Source: Ashinkailepas kermadecensis (lineage: Eukaryota; Arthropoda; Thecostraca; Neolepadidae). Taken from it: a DNA stretch of 64,000 nucleotides. The stretch lies in contig JAOTOM010004837.1 of assembly GCA_034440615.1 (NCBI GenBank), forward strand, positions 310,001 to 374,000. The letters run 5' to 3'. The notes beneath the pieces are model-generated. The model did not search any database and was not told the DNA's origin. It saw nothing but the letters and a program-made list of their open reading frames with translations. Both the position numbers and the translations under genes were made by a program. This document shows, one piece after another, positions 51,507 through 64,000 of the stretch (position 1 is its first letter; each line of letters opens with the position of its first letter).

Positions 51507-52199
51507 CGTAGTATCAGGGATAGGTACAATGAGCACTTGGGAGATGCCAGACTTCGAAGAGCATACACACCTTTAGGCGAACACATGATCGACAAACATT
51601 ATAACATGGAACACAGCGACACTAACACAAACTTCAAAGTAGAAATTCTAGCAACAGCCAGGGACAACGCTGATCTAAAGGTCCTCGAATCTCTACACAT
51701 ACGTAATCTACGGCCGCAACTAAACACGCAAACGACGTCTTGGTATATCACTTAAATTACATAAACATAAATTATATTCTATGTATTACGCGTTATATTG
51801 GATCTATGTCTATATATGTGCGTGAGTGTATGTATCGATATGTATGTGGACCATCGGCTCGGGCTTCCTCAGAGGATTCTATCTTGACATAGTTTGTTTC
51901 TGGTTTGGAGTTTATTCAAGTGTCTGCACCACTGAGGAGGCTTTTCTGCATTCCACGTGTCTTTTGCACGCTTTTTTTCTCGCGTGTTTTTTTTTCTTCA
52001 ATTCCTAAACTTGACATTTTTATATCACTCCTGACGATGGCCCCTGGCCGAAACGTTGAGTACCTAATAAAGTATAATCCTTAACGTTACTTTTGATGTC
52101 AACTCAGCACCTCCTGGTATATTGAAGGTCGTATGCTTTCTTTACACGCAATGTCTAAAACCCAGGAGCATCTAAGAGCCATTCTTCGTTGTATTAAAC
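51507..52199 (+). repeat. 5' pseudo-LTR of the Penelope-like element
   Basis: 693 bp, nearly identical to 55256-55949. It carries the C-terminal end of the GIY-YIG frame as a 5'-truncated fragment, then the hammerhead and the start codon of the full frame (52133). Confidence 0.93.
52027..52061 (+). ncRNA. Hammerhead-like ribozyme, 5' pseudo-LTR
   Basis: Stem I ACTC (52027-52030) pairs with GAGT (52058-52061). The core CTGACGA (52031-52037) is followed by one U, stem II GGCC/GGCC with loop CCT, then GAAA (52050-52053). Stem III is only AC/GT without a loop, followed by the expected cleavage triplet GTT. Minimal stem III hammerheads, which are thought to act as dimers, are known in Penelope-like elements. 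Confidence 0.75.
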
Positions 52200-55100
52200 A
52201 ATGTTATAACAGTGGCGACCTCACGGAAGAAATGGCCCAATTTGCAATTTTGCATCAAAAGCTAGGACGTGTGGAAGAACGGATCATCTTCCTCATCAAC
52301 TGCAGACAGGAAAGGCTCTACCCCAGATTCATAGTCTCCAAGGTTTCAATTCATCACAGCTCCAGCAGCCAGCGGGTCCGTAAACAAGTTAGCAAACTTC
52401 AAGCTATCATGTTGCGAGAAGAGATTTCTGATGCTTACAGACATCGAGCCTATATAAGAAGAAGTTTGCGCCGTTTGGGGCGGCGTTTGTCCTGCAGCTG
52501 TCCAGATTGGTGCTGGTTGTTGGAGCAGTGCGACTCTCTCCTTCGTCATGAAAGAAGCGCTTGCAGACAAAGGTTAGTCAAGAAATTTGAATCGCTTCAG
52601 AAGCAGAGTCTAGTAGACAGCAGCGGCTCAGGCCGTGGGCTTGCACCAGGGCACGGGACTCTGTCAAGCACTTGTCTTCCGGGAAGTACCCTCCTGCAGG
52701 TACCGTGTCCAAGTCGCTTGCCTGAAAATGCCTAGAAGATCGAGTCTCCTGTTTCCTCAAGTGTTGCAGCAACGGAAGAAGAAGTCTCCAGTTCGACGCT
52801 TCGGCCCAATCAGAGCTCTAGGGACACCACTTCACTACCCCTAGAAACCAGTCATCTCTTGCCTGAGGAGTCGGAGGAGGACAAACACTGCTGCCCAGTG
52901 AAAACAGCTGTTTGTAGTGATGTTGGTGCTTCACCACGTAGTGTTGTCGATTTTCGCTGCTGTGCGGACAGGGTCTGGTGCGCTTCGTTGTTTAGTGTGT
53001 TCGTGCCCAGCGTTGTGACTGTTTGGAGCTTTGGGTGGGCTTTGGTCATGCGTGGGTGGTCTCTGTGTTTGACGATCTCCAGCGTTGTTTCTGGAGTCAG
53101 AAACTGCGGCGTGAGGCCAGCAGCCGTCCGCAGCGCACCACAAGAGGACGAACTTCACCTAGGTACACATTCATCGTACCAACCACCTACGCCACTCCCG
53201 GATAAAAATAATTTACTTCACCACGCGGCTACCAGTGGAGAAAGCTCGGGTAGTTGCATTACTTCTGGCACCCACGGTACGGACACCAACGGCGATGGCA
53301 CTGAACAATATCGTACAAATCGCACGTCTAATCTAAGTAAGTTACCTCTAGACTCAGATATATTGGGATTGCTTGACAAAGGCCCCAATTTTGCGTTAGC
53401 TCAAAAAGTAGATCGTAGCTGCTTGGAAAAGGCAGAATCAGGCGTAGAAAGGGCGATCTATGGTTTGCGGTGGAGGAATGTGAGGGAGACAAAACAGCAA
53501 ACTGTACCTCAGGTACCGCGGGCAGGCTTATCACAAAGCACCTCTAGCACAGGTCATTCAAAGCTTCGCCCCATGTTTCCCGACACTCCTGCCTACCAAC
53601 CACCGAGAGCCACAACTCAGTTAGAATCTGAGTTGAAAGATTTAAAAACAAAGGTTCTAAAAGCATATAAATATCACAACAAAGCATCGAACAAAAGGTC
53701 GGACAATTATGCGAAACAGAGGGAAGTACTTCGGGAAATGAAAAACAACGATAATGTAATAGTAAAGCCGTCAGATAAATGCAAAGGATTCGTCGTGCTA
53801 AACAAAACGGATTACATTGAAAAGGCCAGTAAAATAACGGACGATTATCAGAGCATTTCTTCCCAACCAAACCCTACCAAACGTCTCGAAATTGAAACAT
53901 GTACTATTATCAAGGAAACTTTATCAGGGAAGTTACATAAAGACATAGTGTTATCTCTCCTTCCTCATTCCAGCCGCACAGCGGAATTATACGGGCTCCC
54001 CAAAAACCACAAACTAGAGGTTCCACTGCGCCCTATAGTGTCGGCGAGTGGTGACCCCCTAGACAAGTTATCTTGGTTCTTGAGCAAGATTCTGGTCCAG
54101 ATACTAGCGTTGGTTCCCGCCCATCTGACAAACACGGAGTCGTACCTACAGAGGGTGAAAGAAACGTTCCCTACCAAACTTCCGGAAGGCAGTATTGTTT
54201 TCACCATGGACGTGAAAAATCTATATGGCAACATTCCGATAAAGGAGGGAATAGATGCTGTGATTCGCCTAATCGAGGACAATCTGGATGACATTTGTCT
54301 TTTCGGGATTGGGGTACAGGACTGTGTGAAATTACTAACACATATTTTCAGCAATAACCTCATACGTTTCGGTAACTCCATGTACAAGCAAACAAAAGGA
54401 GTTGCTATGGGTAACCGATGTGCACCTCCTTTAGCGATTGCTTTTATGCACCGCATTGAGTCGATCTTCTTAGCTTCGCATGATTTGAAACCAGCTCTCT
54501 ACATGAGGTATATAGACGATATTTTTGGTGTTTGGACACATGGCTTGGCCTCTCTGCTCGACTTCTTTGCAGAAATTAACCAACAACACTCCAGCATCAA
54601 GTTCACCTTAGAACACACTGGTCATAGCCGTTCGATTCCTTTCCTTGATACGTTGTTTGTAGTTCAGGCTGATGGGAGCTACACCACCGAACTGTACTTT
54701 AAACCTATGGCAGCCCCCATCATCTTGCACTATGATTCGGCCCACCCGATGGCCACTAAAAAGGCCGTTTTAACATCCCAAATGAGGAGAGCAGCACGAG
54801 TCTCCTCCGATACTATTTCATGCGAGCGGAGCCTTGCGAAGATGACAACTCTTTTCCTGGAAAACGGATACCCAGCACATCGGGTACACTCCGCCGCTCG
54901 TGCTGTTCACCCTCACAACAGTCGTAGGATAAGTGGGCAACGTCGGCATCGAGCGGGTAGTAATCCCAACTATGTTTACATGAGACTTCCATTTGTCGAT
55001 GACCAACTATGTCGACAGGTAAACGCAGCCATCCGTTCGTCTCATCTAAACCATGTTAGGGTAGCCTGGACTAGCGGACCTACGCTGAAATCTTACCTGG

Positions 55101-55504
55101 TCCGCTCAGCCCTAGAAATGCCGCCATGCCCTGCTGGTAGAAGAACGTGCCACACCTGTATCAACGGGCTCAAAGGTAGATGCACGCGAAAAAACGTAGT
55201 TTATAAAATAACGTGCAACCACTGTCTTGGAATATTTTATGTCGGTGAAACCAAACGTAGTATCAGGGATAGGTACAATGAGCACTTGGGAGATGCCAGA
55301 CTTCGAAGAGCATACACACCTTTAGGCGAACACATGATCGACAAACATTATAACATGGAACACAGCGACACTAACACAAACTTCAAAGTAGAAATTCTAG
55401 CAACAGCCAGGGACAACGCTGATCTAAAGGTCCTCGGATCTCTACACATACGTAATCTACGGCCGCAACTAAACACGCAAACGACGTCTTGGTATATCAC
55501 TTAA
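52133..55504 (+). CDS. Penelope-like RT and GIY-YIG endonuclease, one in-frame stop
   Basis: One frame of 1124 codons from the ATG at 52133 is broken only by TAG at 52733-52735; sequence on both sides is open in that same frame. The start lies in the 5' pseudo-LTR, as in other Penelopes. RT motifs (residues from 52133): KPSDKCKGFVVLNK near 542, LYGLPKNHK and RPIVSASGDPLDKL near 620-650, FTMDVKNLYGNIP near 690, TKGVAMGNRCAPPLA near 751, and catalytic YIDD near 792. A CxxC-containing linker precedes the GIY-YIG nuclease at about 1020-1060 (VYKITCNHC, FYVGETKRSIRDR). The RT is related to telomerase. The TAG makes this copy probably defective unless read through. Confidence 0.9.
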
Positions 55505-55949
55505 ATTACATAAACATAAATTATATTCTATGTATTACGCGTTATATTGGATCTATGTCTATATATGTGCGTGAGTGTATGTATCGATATGTATGTGGAC
55601 CATCGGCTCGGGCTTCCTCAGAGGATTCTATCTTGACATAGTTTGTTTCTGGTTTGGAGTTTCTTTAAGTGTCTGCACCACTGAGGAGGCTTTTCTGCAT
55701 TCCACGTGTCTTTTGCACGCTTTTTTTCTCGCGTGCTTTTTTTTTCTTCAATTCCTAAACTTGACATTTTTATATCACTCCTGACGATGGCCCCTGGCCG
55801 AAACGTTGAGTACCTAATAAAGTATAATCCTTAACGTTACTTTTGATGTCAACTCAGCACCTCCTGGTATATTGAAGGTCGTATGCTTTCTTTACACGCA
55901 ATGTCTAAAACCCAGGAGCATCTAAGAGCCATTCTTCGTTGTATTAAAC
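55256..55949 (+). repeat. 3' pseudo-LTR of the Penelope-like element
   Basis: 694 bp, beginning inside the GIY-YIG coding region. Differences from the 5' copy include CTCGGATCT for CTCGAATCT, TTCTTTAAG for TTATTCAAG and a length change in a T run. Confidence 0.93.
55777..55811 (+). ncRNA. Hammerhead-like ribozyme, 3' pseudo-LTR
   Basis: Identical to the 52027-52061 motif: ACTC, CTGACGA, GGCC-CCT-GGCC, GAAAC, GTT, GAGT. Two copies one element length apart could release a unit-length RNA; this is inference. Confidence 0.75.
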
Positions 55950-55961
55950 TATGTCAATTAA

Positions 55962-57789
<1,828 letters not shown>

Positions 57790-58333
57790 CAGGAAACACC
57801 AGAACAACACATGTTTTCACTAAACATTGGCTTGGGGTTTCTTATGCATATTTACCCAAACCTAACCTAACCTAGCTGACTGATGTTTTCCTTGAAAGAG
57901 GGAATATTTGAGTAATATCTTGTGTCCAAACTAAGCTGCAATAATATACCTTATTTTTCATTTCATATTACCTCGCTCAAAGCTCCTTTATAGTATTATT
58001 TTCCTTCCTACATGAGAAAAAGCATTTCTGACAGAACTGTGGGATCACATGAACTTACTGACAGGAAACACCAGAACAACACATGTTTTAACTAAACATT
58101 GGCTTTGGGGTTTCTTATGCATATTTACCCAAACCTAACCTAACCTAGCTAACTGAAGTTTTCCTTGAAAGAGGGAATATTTGATTAATATCTTGTGTCC
58201 AAACTAAGCTGCAATAATATATCCTTATTTTTCATTTCATATTACCTCACTCAAAGCTTCTTTATGGTATTATTTTTCTTCCTACATGAGAAAAAGCATT
58301 TCTGACAGAACTGTGGGATCACATCAACTTACT
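57790..58333. repeat. 272-bp tandem duplication
   Basis: CAGGAAACACCAGAACAACA occurs at 57790 and 58062 and the copies stay nearly identical for 272 bp. Each includes AACCTAACCTAACCTAGCT. Confidence 0.95.
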
Positions 58334-58729
58334 GACATTCATCAGCATGATATTTGTACACTTTTTCTCAAAATACATGAACACACATCCATTGATGTAA
58401 ATTGATTGACTCAATATATATGCTGCAAATTTATCGTTTTTTCTTTGTAACATGGCACCCATCCCATCCAAAAAAAATAGTATCGAAACCAGCAACCAGG
58501 GGCAGTAGCATTGTATGCCTTTGGAATGGATGCACTGCTCCCCCCTAATGTTGGCTGTGGCCTCACTGTGATTTCAACTTTTAACATGTGACCCCATGTG
58601 GTCCTTCCCCCAATCCAGAGAGATGAATGCAGCGTTCTGTGTTCACCATGTCCAAAAGTCCGACCAGCTCAACAGACATCTGAAGCTCATTGAAAGTTTC
58701 CGCCATGTGTTAGAGTCCAATTCACCTCG
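58334..58729. other. Spacer before the truncated LINE
   Basis: No gene or repeat recognised up to the LINE target duplication. Confidence 0.4.
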
Positions 58730-58742
58730 ACAGACCAATTTA

Positions 58743-59866
58743 TCACCCTGGATACTGGCATCTCCAGATATTGACATTTCGCTGTCATATCTCAAAAAGT
58801 GTGAAGTCGTTCCCGAAGAATTCAGACTAAGGGCACCAGAGTTGATGGCATCTCACGGCCATTTTACAGGCACCTACACAGATGGATCTAAGACCGAGTC
58901 TGGTGTTGAGAGTGCGTTTGTAATGGGCACAGTGGTCAGGACGTTTTCGCTTCCGCCACATTCATCGGTCTATACATCTGAGTTGGTTGCCTTAGACAAA
59001 GCACTGAGTTTTATTGAGACATGTGATGACACTCGGCATATAATTTACACAGATTCTCTTAGCAGTCTTATGACTATAAATGCGTTTTATCCTTCGAACC
59101 CACTCGCACAAGATATTTTACGTAGGCTTACATTGCTGGCCTGCGCTGGAAAAAACGGTTATTCTATGTTGGATTCCGAGCCATGTGGGAATCCGTGGGA
59201 ACGAGGCCGTGGTTGCTGCGGCGAAGCGAGGTGCCCGGGCCCCGTGCACACGTTCCCTGCCTCTCTCCCTGCGAGGGACTTTTACTGGGATGTGAAGGGA
59301 TTTTTCTTCAGTAAGTGGCAGGCAAGCTGGGACTCTTAGCAAACAACAAGTTGAAAACTGTGAAGCCCTGTATTGGTGAATGGGCTTCATCCTCACAGCG
59401 AAACAGACGTCACGAGGTTTCTGTGTCGCCTGCGCGTGGGACATACCTATGCGACACACCGATATTTTCTGGGTGGTGGCGAGACGCCGCTGTGCCCGAA
59501 ATGCACGCCACGAATGTCTATGCGACACATTTTAGTTTCATGTCCCCGGCTTGCCCACGAACGGAGACGTCACTTTGGACGTTCCTTTGTGTGGCTTCGG
59601 GAAGTATTAGGGGACGAGTCTGACCTTGTTCACCCGGGACAACGTTTCAAATTCCTCTCGGAAATTGTATTTTTCGTGATTTACACCGGCCATTAACATA
59701 CTGATGCAGACGTGGCTAGTACCAGTTTTATTTTGAACAGATTCGACATCATCGTATAACTCGTTGTCCGAAGTGGCGTTCACACGCTTTTATACATAAA
59801 TGAATGAGTTATGGATGCTATATGACGTTTGCAGTCGATGCGCCCCTAAACTACAATAACTAAATA
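58743..59866 (+). pseudogene. 5'-truncated, dead copy of the I-group-like LINE
   Basis: Exact 13-bp target duplication ACAGACCAATTTA (58730-58742, 59867-59879) delimits a 1124-bp insertion covering the end of ORF2 (RNase H onward) and the 3' UTR. It has a 1-bp insertion in the GGAAAAAACGG run near 59150, small deletions near 59336 and 59420, and reads GNEAVV where the full copy has GNEAAD, so one RNase H acidic residue is lost. It ends in ACAATAACTAA. Confidence 0.93.
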
Positions 59867-59879
59867 ACAGACCAATTTA

Positions 59880-60684
59880 CCATCGTGTATTTCGCGAGTA
59901 TCCGGACATAGTCGAGGTCTGTGCTTGCCAAAGCAAGGCTTATGGAGTCCTGGCAACGTGTGCTCACTGAGGATAGTCTCTGGAGAGGCATGGAGCCGAG
60001 CTTGGAACTGACATCGCTATCACTCACCATAATGCGGGTCAAGTCATTTCACTGTTCGACAACATATTCAATTGATTAGTTTGATAACCAATCACCTACC
60101 CTGATCATATGCACACCCAGGGGTGTTTCTTTACATCCTTTGGAGGGGGAAAGTGCCCCCTCAATGTTGGCTTCCCCATACCATGGGACCTTGTGGAGTG
60201 TGGCCCCAAATCCATTTTGGTCCGCCCATTGCCTTCATGTATTCCCCCCAGTAATAATTTTAAAAAATCAACACCCATATGCACACCTCAAGAAGCAGGA
60301 CGGTATCATGCATTTTGACCGGTGCGTGCAGGTGGGTGGGGAAAACGTCAATTTCGGCTCAATATTTGTCATGCACCGCCGTAGGGTCAAGGTTCAAATT
60401 ATTCAATTCAGGGGGACATGCCCCCTGCCCCTGCCCCTGCCCCTGATCCCACTCTGTCCGTGCCAGTGAGTATGGGGGCCTGCGCCCTGTCCTAAGCCGT
60501 GAATGCGTTCCCTACTTCCTATGGCTGGTGGGATAGAAAAGTAATCAACCATAGCACAAGTTGTGATGGCAGAACCCTAGCCCTTTATGCAATTTCCCCT
60601 TATGCAAAAGCTCGTCCCATGTAAGCAAAATCGTAGTCTAGCGCCATTAATTAGGAGAATTCCCCGTCAATAGTAACGAACAGT
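59880..60684. other. Spacer
   Basis: No gene recognised. A short (CCCCTG)n run lies at 60420-60445. Confidence 0.4.
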
Positions 60685-60756
60685 TCGCCCTTCCTGAGCC
60701 TCGAACCCGGCGTCTCTGGGTTACTAAACAGACGCGCTACCAACTGCGCTACCAGC
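60685..60756 (-). other. tRNA-like sequence, probably a SINE head or tRNA pseudogene
   Basis: The minus strand reads GCTGGTAGCGCAGTTGGTAG (A-box type) and CCGGGTTCGAGGCTC (B-box). The anticodon arm does not fold into a standard 5+7+5 form and the acceptor ends do not pair, so a working tRNA is unlikely. Confidence 0.5.
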
Positions 60757-60989
60757 ACTGGCGGCGCGGCCGCGCTTAAGTTAAATAGTGTCGATGGATG
60801 TTGCAAGGGTATAAATAACATCCACGATTATCGAAATGCCATGAAACAAGCTTTCACATGACATATAAATTATATATATCACCTACACTTGCTAGTCAGG
60901 AGTACAGTCGGAAAAGTACTATTTATTCCTGTCTTGACAACCGGCCGAACCCAAACCTGCGCCCAGGTGACGTCACCGGCTACCAATGA

Positions 60990-62035
60990 ACATTGACAGG
61001 GGCCGCTCTGACCTTTCGGATAAAAATGCTCACAGGAAAGTCTGCGAAAAATAAGACAGCATCGGGCCGAACTGGCACAAAATTATGGTGAGAGATTACT
61101 CGCTCTGGCACGTAAGGCATACACGGACTTGGAAAATGCCACGACTCGGGACATTCTGATAGCCTTTTTGCTAGAGGCGTTTGGAGTAGCTCTTTGGCAA
61201 ATAAATTATACAGACAGCATTTCCGAACTATCGAGGAAGCCATCCAATTTGCAGTGAGAGAGCAGCAGGTGGACCGAGTCATTGAGGTCTATAGAGGTGT
61301 ACAGAAAGACGAACGAATGGAGATTGACTCGAGTCATCTGGACAAAGGAGAGGACAGAATATAAAAATTAGAGAAACTAGTTTTGGCCATAGGTCAAACA
61401 GTGGAAAAATTAGCAGCAAAAAAGCCAGAAACGGAGAAACTACCAACGGAGAACCAACCCCAGCCTGGACCACGGGTATTGCACCCATCATAACAACGTT
61501 GCCCCCGAACGCCGCGAGCCTATCCCTCAGGACCCCACAATGGACCCTCTCAGTCACCACCCCCATGGGCACTAGAACGTGGAGAGCACCGCCAAACCCA
61601 GCCCATCGCTGGACTTCCGATGGCAGACCCATCTGTGTGAAATGTGACAAAATTGGTAATCTTGGACGGCAGTGCCGCTCTCAACCCATCAGCCAGCCGG
61701 AAAACTAATGAGCTCTGTCGTGACCGACCACCACGATAGAGCTGATAAAATTCAGAAAGAGGAAACAAAGAGAACGGAGAGGAAAAATGGCAGGAAAAAG
61801 AGACCCCGAAAAACGTAAACAGAAACTGGCACGTGTTCAACAAATTCACATCAAGGCGAACACACCCATGGCTTGGCTTCATATAGGCAACCAAAAGGCC
61901 TATACGCTCGTGGACACTGGAGCCGACATATCATTTATTTCGGAAAACAAATATTTAGTGAAAAGTGCTTCGCGTCAAACGCTAATCAGGAAGACCCCGT
62001 CTGTTTTATGTTGCCGATGTACTGCGATTTAAGAA
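60990..62035 (+). pseudogene. Decayed gypsy-type gag and aspartic protease
   Basis: Pieces in order: ERLLALARKAYTDLENATTR near 61085, TIEEAIQFAVREQQVDRVI near 61230, a knuckle CVKCDKIGNLGRQC near 61630 in which the usual His is replaced, and a protease region with the active-site motif VDTGADISFIS near 61915. Frames are broken between them, and no reverse transcriptase or LTR is seen in the window. Confidence 0.72.
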
Positions 62036-62869
62036 AATATACAACTGGTATTTTGTGCTATGTAGAACATGTTTTTCTGAGTCTGAACGGTCTGAACGGT
62101 CTAAATGGTTTGAACGCTGTGTGGGAGAGGTATTCACTACTTTATTCTCTTCCCGCGCTGTCCACCACTTATGTCCCCTGGTTGATCTCTGATTGACCGT
62201 ATAGTAAATAGGCTAGGTTATGTTAGGTATACAAAAATAGTAGTACATTATTTTGCTTTCCAACTAAAAATAAGCTTTCTGATGGAACTCAGTGGTCACA
62301 TCATCTTCATCATGCTGATAAACATGGTATTGAAACATGCTGTTCTCCAAATCCAATGACTCCTTGAAAATGAAATTTACCAATACAAATTGAATTCCGT
62401 TGTACTATAGCACCAATATCAAGGACAGAGTGTCATGGGTCATATTTTGCTTCTGTTTCAAGTAATTTATAACACTTTTGGTCATTGCAACAATTTCTGC
62501 TTATGACAAAACATGGGGCCTGACCCAAATAAATCAATCCCATGGAAGTGACCAGATGAAATTATTACAATAACAAAGGCTCATATTGGAAGAACTAAAA
62601 CATTTTTATGATAAGGATTCCACAAGTCTGCAGTGTGGCAAAATGGCTGAAAGGATATGTTAGACTGATAAATATTGTGCCTAAAATACTGCACCAAACA
62701 GCTTTATATGGCTGGGTAATTGATCCCCCCACCCCTCCAGAGAAGAAAATCAGCACCAAAGATTACATAAGGTGTCATAGTATTTTTGCTTGCACATGAA
62801 CAAAACACCCTCAAGATTAACATATTTTGCAGACATGATGTTGGTTGGTAGAAATACATTCAGTCTTAC
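62036..62869. other. AT-rich spacer
   Basis: Includes a TCTGAACGG/TCTAAATGG micro-repeat near 62083-62110. No gene recognised. Confidence 0.4.
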
Positions 62870-63035
62870 CTGCACTTCCTGCAGCAATGTGCCATGATTG
62901 CCACCGGCCTCCTTCTCCAAAGGCAGTGTTTTTCAGCCGGATAAGTAAACCGGCATGCTTTGCCTTCATATGTCTTTTTAACGATCTTGGCTGGCCATTA
63001 AATTTGCATCCAGGATAGCCACAACGCACTTTTCT
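62870..63035 (-). CDS. Possible exon with a C2H2-like zinc finger
   Basis: An open minus-strand stretch encodes CGYPGCKFNGQPRSLKRHMK followed by AKH, a C-x4-C-x11-H-x4-H finger. It ends at a strong donor-like site, GTGCAG|GTAAGACTG, near 62870. There is no ATG in frame and an upstream TAA limits it, so it would be an internal exon; the acceptor is not identified. The gene is not recognised. Confidence 0.3.
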
Positions 63036-63059
63036 CGTGATGGTGGTGTCATATTAGCA

Positions 63060-64000
63060 CTCACACCTTGGGCATGTCACTCACACTCACACTCACACCT
63101 TGGGCACTTAGGTTATTTCCAAGTGTCACTTCAGTTAGGTATGACCAGGGTTGTATTTATGTCTTGGAATTCTGGAATTCGAAAGGAAAGTTATGTGGCA
63201 TTACAGGTTAGTATGGAGTAGAGGACTTTGATGACTCTTCTTTTAATCTGAATCCTGGATTATGAGAGGAAACTGTAGCATTCCAAGTTGGAGAATGATG
63301 TGATTTGTTTCTGTCTCAAAAACCGTGTTTCCATGTTCCCATGACCATGACCAAACAGCAAGGAGATCACAGTCCTTGTCAGATTCAATTCATCTTTTGG
63401 AAAAAGGAGTGGATAACTTCCAGGAGATAAAAACATTGTGGGTGGCCAACATCAAAGACAAGGCCATGTTTCAAATACTTGCTCCGTGACTCGCGAAGAG
63501 ACGCAGAAACACAGAAACACCACTTACGCAAACATACACAAGTTCAGCTTCAACAGCGCCTTGATACTTATTAGGTAGATACGTACACACCAAAACCAGC
63601 TTTGAAAACAAACTGCGCCGGGAAACGAAACTGTTGCGTCAGATTCAATCTCTGGACGGTGACAGGACACTGACCCGTCCCCGTCTGCCGTTTGAGATTG
63701 CCGAAAGTGAAGTCTGGTAACGGTTGCGAGCATCGACGATTGCAAACAAAGTATTTGTGATGGGTAAAATCCGAAGGAACTGTGAGCATCACAAAGAGTG
63801 GGGCTATTCGCGCATACAACTTTCTCCGCGAAATGTCATTCGACAGTGGTGTGGTGACAGTGGAAAGCGGAGCCTTTTTCACGGTCCGAAACACGTGCAG
63901 CCCGTGTCACGATGACGGCGCCCGCACACACTGCAGCCACTGATCGTCAATTGGAAAATTGTAGCCGGTACATGGGGTCATGCGGCGAAAGTAACGGTAA
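63060..64000. other. Unassigned right end
   Basis: A short TCACACTCACACTCACACC repeat is at about 63060-63105. Minus-strand open frames near 63524-63894 have no recognisable domain. Confidence 0.35.

Larger units (their letters stand above)
51507..55949 (+). mobile_element. Penelope-like retroelement with pseudo-LTRs and target duplication
   Basis: Flanked by the exact 12-bp duplication TATGTCAATTAA (51495-51506, 55950-55961), so the 4443-bp insertion is fully delimited. Direct repeats (51507-52199, 55256-55949) form the pseudo-LTRs typical of Penelope; the upstream one is a partial tandem copy of the element's 3' end. The coding region encodes Penelope RT fused to a GIY-YIG nuclease. The repeats differ at only a handful of sites, so the insertion is young. 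Confidence 0.95.

Noticed and set aside
52736..52860. An intron removing the TAG in the Penelope frame
   Set aside because: The frame is already continuous on both sides of the TAG and no convincing GT-AG pair around it was seen; a point nonsense change is simpler.
63524..63915. Overlapping frames near the right edge
   Set aside because: No domain, signal or splice context is recognisable on either strand.

Overview
This is an animal nuclear contig, almost certainly an arthropod and perhaps a crustacean. The grounds are a secreted protein with three CLIP-like six-cysteine knots, a TATA plus TCAGT-type initiator promoter, short interstitial CCTAA/TTAGG words, intron-rich coding and dense non-LTR, SINE and Penelope content. 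The phylum-level call is inference; the species is not determined.

Two host genes can be read. A single-exon gene at 14603-18178 (minus) encodes a 1191-residue secreted structural protein: signal peptide, three copies of a roughly 60-residue module, three CLIP-like knots, a long Gly-X-Pro collagen-like tract and Ser/Arg/Tyr-rich ends. A six-exon glycerophosphodiester phosphodiesterase gene (GDE1 type) runs from 44621 down to 25054 (minus). Its splice phases join into one 346-residue protein, although its introns are packed with SINEs, satellites and decayed reverse transcriptases.

The rest is mobile or repetitive. 245-6083 is a near full-length I-group-like LINE with two open frames. 58743-59866 is a dead, 5'-truncated relative with a 13-bp target duplication. 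47153-48078 and 48468-49518 are two non-autonomous hAT-like elements in opposite orientation, each with an exact 8-bp target duplication. 51507-55949 is a young Penelope-like element with a 12-bp target duplication, two pseudo-LTRs, two hammerhead-like ribozymes and one reading frame broken by a single TAG. Gypsy-type gag and protease remnants lie at 50811-51119 and about 60990-62035. Some twenty tandem arrays and tandem duplications (2- to 351-bp units) fill much of the remainder.

The most interesting pattern links several of these. The LINE 3' end is a hairpin (GGGCGC...GCGCCC) followed by a TAA/TAAC-type tail. Seven tiny loci of 28 to about 70 bp carry only this end; four have clear target duplications and one a weaker one. 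At least four SINE families with different tRNA-like heads carry the same hairpin position with a co-varied stem (CGACGC...GCGTCG), after a shared central block. This looks like one LINE machinery mobilising its own tail fragments and a SINE superfamily.
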